Source: Noviherbaspirillum malthae (GTDB lineage: Bacteria > Pseudomonadota > Gammaproteobacteria > Burkholderiales > Burkholderiaceae_D). From it: a stretch of 64,000 nt of DNA. Where the stretch lies: positions 124,001-188,000 of the forward strand of contig NZ_JACYXF010000007.1 of NCBI RefSeq assembly GCF_015352985.1. The letters are read 5' to 3'. Of the stretch, positions 59,734-64,000 are shown in pieces. The stretch's first letter is position 1; each line of letters starts with the position of its first letter. Position numbers and translations under genes: made by a program. The notes beneath the pieces are model-generated. The model ran no database searches. It saw nothing but the letters and a program-made list of their open reading frames with translations, and had not been told where the DNA came from.

Positions 59734-61734
59734 ATGACAGGCGCTCTTGGACTTCGCGGCAAATCGGTTCTCGCGTTGTTCGGCACTTGCATGCTGGTGC
59801 TGCTGCTGGCGGGCGTGGCCGGCTGGCAGGCGGTGGAATCCATCCGCTCCCACCTGGGTACGGCTTTCACGCGCAACTTCACGCTGCTCAACCGCGAGCG
59901 CATCCTGGCGCCGGTCGCGCGCGAGCTTGCGCTGTCGCTGCGGCTGGCACGCTCGCAGTCGATCCAGCAGTGGCTCAAGGACGAGGACAATCCGGAAAAG
60001 AAGGCGATGGCGCTGCAGGAAGCCGAAAGCTTCCGCAACGATTTCAACGACAAGTCCTTCTTTCTCGCCTCGGCCCTGTCCTATCACTACTATTTTTCGG
60101 ATGCGAAGACGCCGACCAACGGCGAGCCGCGCTACACCATCAAGCCTGACGATCCGCACGACATCTGGTTTTTCAATTCCCTGAAAAGCGAAGAGGCCTT
60201 CAACATCAATGTCGACCCCGATCCCAAGCTCGGCCTGACAAAGGTCTGGTTCAACGTGCAGGTGCGCGACGGCGCGCGCAGGCTGGGCTTGTGCGGCACC
60301 GGCCTCGATCTCTCCAAGTTCCTGAGCGACTTCATTTCGGCGTCCGAGCGCGGCGTCACGCCGATGATCGTCGACGTCAACGGCGCCATCCAGGCGCATC
60401 CCGATAACCGGCACATCGCTTTCAATTCCGGCGCCGGCGTGCAGGGACGCGGCAAACTGCTGTTCGACCTGCTCGAGCACAAGGGCGATACGGAACGCGC
60501 CCGCGCCGCGCTGGACGCCGCCGTCAAGAATCCCGGCACCACCGAGCCGTTCTTCGCCACGCTGAACGGCAAGAAGCAGCTGCTGGCCGCCTCTTACATT
60601 CCCGAACTCAAATGGCATGTGCTGACCGCGGTCGATCTCGATGCCGCCGAAGTGATCGACAGCAGCCTGCTGGGCTGGGTTGCGCTGGCCGTGTTCCTGC
60701 TGCTGCTGGTGGCGATGAGCGGCTTCGTGTATGCGATGAACCGGATGGTGATCGCGCCGCTGCTCAAGTTGAAACAATCGGCGCGCGAAATGGCGGCCGG
60801 CAATTACGCGCTGGCGCTGCCGCCGGCCCGCAACGACGAGATCGGCGAACTGACCGCCGCCTTCGCGGCCATGGCCGGCAAGGTGCGGCGCCATACCGAG
60901 GAACTGGAAGACACGGTGCGCGAAAGAACGCAGGAACTGGTGCTGGCCAATCGCGACATGAGCGTGGCCCACAAGAAGATCAGCGACTCCATCTCCTACG
61001 CCAGCCTGATCCAGCGCGCCATCCTGCCCGACCGCGAGCTCGACGCCGCACTGGGCGACGATCATTTCGTCCTGTGGCGTCCGAGGGATGTGGTCGGCGG
61101 CGACTTTTACGTCTACCGCCAGGTCGAGGGCGGCTGCCTGATCGGCATCGTCGACTGCGCGGGCCACGGCGTGCCGGGCGCCTTCATGACCATGCTGGCG
61201 CGCGCCGCCGTCGACAAGGCGGTCGACGAAGTCGGTGCCCATGACCCGGCCGCCATCCTTGCCCGTACCGACCGGATCGTGCGTTCCATGCTCAACAGCG
61301 GCGGCAGCCAGCGCGACATCGCCACCATCATGGACGCCGGACTGGTGCATGTCGATTTTGCAAGCCGCCGCGCCGTCTTTGCCGGCGCCAAAATTTCGCT
61401 CTACTGGAGCGAAGGCGGCGAAGGCGAAGACGTCGAAAGCGCCAAGGGCGGCCGCCGCTCGCTCGGCGACCGGCAGCAGGGCGAGTATGCGAACCAGACG
61501 GTCGATCTGCTGCCGTCGCGCACTTTCTATCTCACCACCGACGGTTTCCTCGACCAGGCCGGCGGCGACAAGGGCTTCGGCTTCGGCAATGCGCGTTTCA
61601 TCGACATGTTGAGACAGCATGCGAGCCGGCCGCTGGCAGAGCAGAGCGAAGCGTTTGCCTCTACACTGGCCGCTTACCAGGGCGGCCATGCGCAGCGCGA
61701 CGACATCACGGTAGTTTGCTTTCGATTCACCTGA
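59734..61734 (+). CDS. siaA: SiaA-like membrane PP2C phosphatase with HAMP
   Basis: A 666-aa sensor phosphatase. A transmembrane helix (~9-31), a periplasmic Cache-like sensor domain (~35-310), a second helix (~313-335), HAMP (~336-390), a coiled linker, and a C-terminal SpoIIE/PP2C domain (~430-666) with DVVGGDFYVYR, GIVDCAGHGVPGAFMTMLA and FYLTTDGFLDQAGG. In Pseudomonas aeruginosa SiaA dephosphorylates SiaC to activate the diguanylate cyclase SiaD. Order, length (~660) and the three following genes match that operon. Confidence 0.92.
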   Translation: MTGALGLRGKSVLALFGTCMLVLLLAGVAGWQAVESIRSHLGTAFTRNFTLLNRERILAPVARELALSLRLARSQSIQQWLKDEDNPEKKAMALQEAESFRNDFNDKSFFLASALSYHYYFSDAKTPTNGEPRYTIKPDDPHDIWFFNSLKSEEAFNINVDPDPKLGLTKVWFNVQVRDGARRLGLCGTGLDLSKFLSDFISASERGVTPMIVDVNGAIQAHPDNRHIAFNSGAGVQGRGKLLFDLLEHKGDTERARAALDAAVKNPGTTEPFFATLNGKKQLLAASYIPELKWHVLTAVDLDAAEVIDSSLLGWVALAVFLLLLVAMSGFVYAMNRMVIAPLLKLKQSAREMAAGNYALALPPARNDEIGELTAAFAAMAGKVRRHTEELEDTVRERTQELVLANRDMSVAHKKISDSISYASLIQRAILPDRELDAALGDDHFVLWRPRDVVGGDFYVYRQVEGGCLIGIVDCAGHGVPGAFMTMLARAAVDKAVDEVGAHDPAAILARTDRIVRSMLNSGGSQRDIATIMDAGLVHVDFASRRAVFAGAKISLYWSEGGEGEDVESAKGGRRSLGDRQQGEYANQTVDLLPSRTFYLTTDGFLDQAGGDKGFGFGNARFIDMLRQHASRPLAEQSEAFASTLAAYQGGHAQRDDITVVCFRFT

Positions 61735-61755
61735 TATTGAAGAGACGGATATTCC

Positions 61756-62295
61756 ATGCTGATTGACTTGTTTTCATTGCAGCAGACCTATAACCAGCAG
61801 CGCATCATGCTCTGTTTCAACGGTCCGCTGACCAAGAGCCTGATCGAAGAGATCGGCAATGCGCTGCGCAATTACATGAAGACCGAGAACGCCACGCCGT
61901 CCTCGGCGATGGACGTCTTCGGCGCCTATATCGAAATGACGCAGAATATCCGCCACTATGCGGCGCGCAAGGGCTGGGCCGACAACGAGGCATCGGCCAC
62001 CGTCGTCATCGCGCGTGACGCGGAAGGACGCTACGTGGTCATGGCCGGCAACATCGTCGACAGCGCCGACGGCGCCGGCCTGACCGAATGCGTGCAGCAG
62101 CTCGCCGCGCTCGACAAGAGCGAACTCAAGGCGCGCTACAAGGAACAGCTGCGCAAGCCCCGCGAAGAAGGCAGCACCAGCGGCGCCGGACTCGGCCTGA
62201 TCGACCTGGCGCGCAAGGCCAGCGAACCGCTCGCCTGCTCGCTGCAGACGCTGGAGGACGGCCGCGCCTTCTTCAGCGTCCGCGTGGTGATGTAA
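61756..62295 (+). CDS. siaB: SiaB-family protein kinase
   Basis: A 179-aa SiaB (DUF6272) kinase: HATPase-like N-box EMTQNIRHYA (~64-73) and G-box GAGLGLIDLA (~146-155). SiaB phosphorylates SiaC, opposing SiaA. The family lacks a His-phosphotransfer domain. Start ATG 61756. Located between siaA and siaC, 21 bases after siaA, consistent with one operon. Confidence 0.92.
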   Translation: MLIDLFSLQQTYNQQRIMLCFNGPLTKSLIEEIGNALRNYMKTENATPSSAMDVFGAYIEMTQNIRHYAARKGWADNEASATVVIARDAEGRYVVMAGNIVDSADGAGLTECVQQLAALDKSELKARYKEQLRKPREEGSTSGAGLGLIDLARKASEPLACSLQTLEDGRAFFSVRVVM

Positions 62296-62315
62296 TCCAG
62301 CCGTAAGGAAATCCA

Positions 62316-62696
62316 ATGAACAATCTGCACATAGACAGCACCCAGTCGACGCCGTCGATCATGGCCGATGCGCATACCGGCATCATCGAGATGCGCGGCG
62401 ACTCCTATCCCGAGAATTCCTACGAACTGTTTTCGCCGGTCATGCAGTGGATCGACGATTACCTGGCTGGCGGCGACTGCAAGCTCGTCCTCGACCTGCA
62501 CCTGCTCTACCTCAACACCAGCAGCGTCAAGGCCATGATGGATATCTTCGACATGCTCGAAGAGGCGCACCGCGCCAAGCGCGCGGTGGAGGTCAACTGG
62601 TATTACGACGAACAGAACGAACGCGTGGCCGAGCTCGCGGAAGAATTCAAGGAGGACTGCAGTTTTCCCTTCGTGATCACCAGCCTGGCGGGTTGA
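62316..62696 (+). CDS. siaC: SiaC-family regulatory phosphoprotein
   Basis: A 126-aa SiaC (DUF1987) protein. The switch residue in P. aeruginosa SiaC is T68; here the aligned position is also T68 in LYLNTSSVKAMMD (N67-T68-S69). When unphosphorylated SiaC binds the diguanylate cyclase SiaD and activates it. Start ATG 62316 with AAGGAAA upstream. Two bases after its stop, siaD begins. Confidence 0.94.
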   Translation: MNNLHIDSTQSTPSIMADAHTGIIEMRGDSYPENSYELFSPVMQWIDDYLAGGDCKLVLDLHLLYLNTSSVKAMMDIFDMLEEAHRAKRAVEVNWYYDEQNERVAELAEEFKEDCSFPFVITSLAG

Positions 62697-62698
62697 GC

Positions 62699-63484
62699 AT
62701 GCGCGGCGAAAAACAGATCGAGCAGAAGGTCGAGGCGCTGCTGTCCGATCCTGCCCATGAGGACAATCCGCTGCGGCCGGCCCTCGACGAACTGTATGCC
62801 GAATTCCGCGGGCTGCTGCACCAGATCGACCGCGTCACCCGCATCTCCGACCGCTACCAGCATGTCAGCCGGGAGGAAAAGATGTCGCTGACCGAGCGCT
62901 ACCAGAAGCAGCTGCGCCAGCTGGAAAAGATCGCCCGCATTTCCGACCGCTACCAGTCGATGATGCGCGATCTGAACGAGGCGCTGAAGGAAGCATCGAC
63001 CCGCGACGCGCTCACCGGCATCGGCAACCGCCGCATGCTGATGGAAAGAATCAAGACCGAATCGGCGCGTGCCGAAAGGCTGGACCGGCCGCTGACGATC
63101 GCCCTGCTCGATGTCGACCGCTTCAAGTCGGTCAACGATGCCCACGGCCACGAGGTCGGCGACAAGGCGCTGGTCGAGATCGCGCACGCCATCGTGACGA
63201 GCGTGCGGCACTACGATCTGTGCGGCCGCTGGGGCGGCGAGGAATTCATGGTGATCATGCCCGAGATCGGCGCCGAGGAAGCGGCCATCGTGGTCGAGCG
63301 CGTTCGCCATGCCGTCATGGCGCTCGATATCAGGGCCGGCGATGCGCGCCTGTCGCTGTCGGCCAGTTTCGGCATCGCCGAGCGGCGCGAGGGTGAGAAT
63401 GTGTCCGAGACCATCAACCGCGCCGATACGGCCCTGTTCGATGCCAAGCGCGCCGGACGCAACTGCTACAGGATTGCCGCCTGA
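62699..63484 (+). CDS. siaD: SiaD diguanylate cyclase
   Basis: A 261-aa soluble diguanylate cyclase. A helical region (~1-95, coiled, with two IARISDRYQ/TRISDRYQH-type repeats) binds SiaC in the known system. GGDEF follows with GGEEF at 179-183 and I-site RHYD at 170-173. Start ATG 62699 is two bases past the siaC stop, so translation is likely coupled. No membrane helix. Confidence 0.94.
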   Translation: MRGEKQIEQKVEALLSDPAHEDNPLRPALDELYAEFRGLLHQIDRVTRISDRYQHVSREEKMSLTERYQKQLRQLEKIARISDRYQSMMRDLNEALKEASTRDALTGIGNRRMLMERIKTESARAERLDRPLTIALLDVDRFKSVNDAHGHEVGDKALVEIAHAIVTSVRHYDLCGRWGGEEFMVIMPEIGAEEAAIVVERVRHAVMALDIRAGDARLSLSASFGIAERREGENVSETINRADTALFDAKRAGRNCYRIAA

Positions 63485-63549
63485 GGCCCGGGCCCTGAAA
63501 GGCGCCGGCGATTCGGCTACACTTCCTTGCGGCGCGGCGGCCTCCGGGG

Positions 63550-63680
63550 CTGCATCAACCGTAATTCAATGCTGTTTTGATGCAGGCCTCACCCGCATCC
63601 GCATCTGCCTCATGAGGGCGGGGACGCCCGCGTCTTTCCCTCTTTCCCTGTTTTCTCAGTCATCCCGTGGACAGCCACGG
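63550..63680 (+). promoter_or_regulatory. Leader of the SMR gene with three hairpins
   Basis: Between siaD and the SMR gene (215 bases) I see CTGCATCAA/TTGATGCAG (63550-63558 with 63577-63585), GCGGG-GACG-CCCGC (63618-63631) and CCGTGG-ACAG-CCACGG (63665-63680), the last one 19 bases before ATG 63700. Paired tetraloop hairpins are the layout of guanidine-II riboswitches that precede sugE/gdx genes, but the loops here (GACG, ACAG) do not match the consensus ACGR. Structure seen; riboswitch function unproven. Confidence 0.35.
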
Positions 63681-63699
63681 ACCCCGGAAAGAAAAAGCG

Positions 63700-64000
63700 A
63701 TGTCCTGGATACTCTTACTGATTGCCGGCCTGCTCGAGACCGGCTGGGCCATCGGCCTGAAATATACCGAAGGCTTCACGAAGCTCTGGCCGTCCGTCGG
63801 CACCATCGTGTCGATGCTGCTCAGCGTGGTACTGCTCGGCATGGCGATGAAGACTCTGCCGGCCGGCACGTCCTATGCGGTATGGACCGGCATCGGCACC
63901 GCCGGCACGGCGATACTGGGCATCATTCTGCTGGGCGAATCGGCCTCCGTTGCCAAGCTGCTCTGCCTCGGACTCATCCTGTGCGGCGTTGCCGGACTGA
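63700..64000 (+). CDS. SugE/Gdx-type SMR transporter (3' end cut by window)
   Basis: The first 100 codons of a four-helix SMR protein, cut by the window end (full length ~104-105 aa). It starts [20 protein letters not shown] with the catalytic membrane Glu (E13) and continues to [21 protein letters not shown], the SugE/Gdx pattern. SugE/Gdx members export guanidinium; related EmrE members export quaternary ammonium drugs. The [15 protein letters not shown] forms favour SugE/Gdx. The upstream leader contains hairpins (see separate entry). Confidence 0.9.
   Translation, partial: MSWILLLIAGLLETGWAIGLKYTEGFTKLWPSVGTIVSMLLSVVLLGMAMKTLPAGTSYAVWTGIGTAGTAILGIILLGESASVAKLLCLGLILCGVAGL

Noticed and set aside
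1..64000. CRISPR array, prophage, transposon or integrated element
   Set aside because: No direct repeats with regular spacers, no transposase or integrase, and no flanking direct repeats next to the single tRNA; base composition and gene content look like core chromosome.

Overview
The window is GC-rich, gene-dense bacterial DNA that looks like a stretch of core chromosome from a betaproteobacterium of the order Burkholderiales, most likely an Oxalobacteraceae relative such as Herbaspirillum or Noviherbaspirillum. The placement is inferred from gene content: DUF4148 repeat protein, divergent argP/argO, siaABCD, ligase-associated repair cassette, many LysR regulators and GGDEF proteins. I see no transposase, integrase, prophage, CRISPR array or rRNA. 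There is one tRNA, the initiator tRNA-fMet on the minus strand at 7779-7855.

Layout. 1-4.6 kb: a small charged protein, then a three-gene repair operon with a near-consensus LexA box in front (radical SAM protein, DUF4130-UdgX uracil-DNA binding fusion, DnaQ/GIY-YIG nuclease), each gene overlapping the next by four bases. 4.6-9.9 kb: a response-regulator diguanylate cyclase, an HPF-like protein, HtpX, tRNA-fMet, a thioesterase, and an HxlR regulator divergent from a secreted DUF4148 protein. 9.9-24 kb: four membrane or PAS-linked GGDEF and GGDEF-EAL proteins, interspersed with two MFS exporters, a MerR/TipAS regulator with a textbook MerR promoter, an NHL-repeat lipoprotein and a coupled small-lipoprotein/hypothetical pair. 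24.4-30.9 kb: an RlpA-like protein and the complete ligase-associated cassette (MBL exonuclease, ATP-dependent ligase, Lhr-like helicase, PdeM phosphoesterase), all translationally coupled. 30.9-42.9 kb: MFS transporters, a YdjM-type membrane protein, an XRE regulator, TerC, a Bax-inhibitor-1 protein, an NhaR-like regulator, argO/argP, a GH1-like glycosidase, a carboxymuconolactone decarboxylase family protein and a CHRD lipoprotein. 42.9-55.6 kb: a sorbosone-dehydrogenase-like lipoprotein, a phospholipase D lipoprotein, DUF429, a secreted alpha/beta hydrolase, a YegD-type Hsp70, a histidine phosphatase, an ADP/ATP-dependent NAD(P)H-hydrate dehydratase, Tag glycosylase, two glutathione transferases and DoxX with a divergent LysR gene. 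55.6-64 kb: an exported hypothetical protein, an EamA transporter with a divergent LysR gene, AzlCD, the siaABCD signalling operon, and a SugE/Gdx-type SMR transporter cut by the window end.

Two themes recur. DNA repair: the LexA-linked operon, the ligase cassette, Tag and NnrD-type metabolite repair. Cyclic-di-GMP signalling: six GGDEF proteins in 64 kb, all with GGDEF/GGEEF and an upstream RxxD inhibitory site, two also with intact EAL domains.

Points most worth following up are the putative SOS control of the radical SAM/UdgX/nuclease operon, a hairpin that pairs the start codon of the Hsp70-like gene, a structured transcript candidate ending in a perfect terminator near 56.4 kb, and two small genes (36 and 57 codons) supported by good ribosome binding sites.
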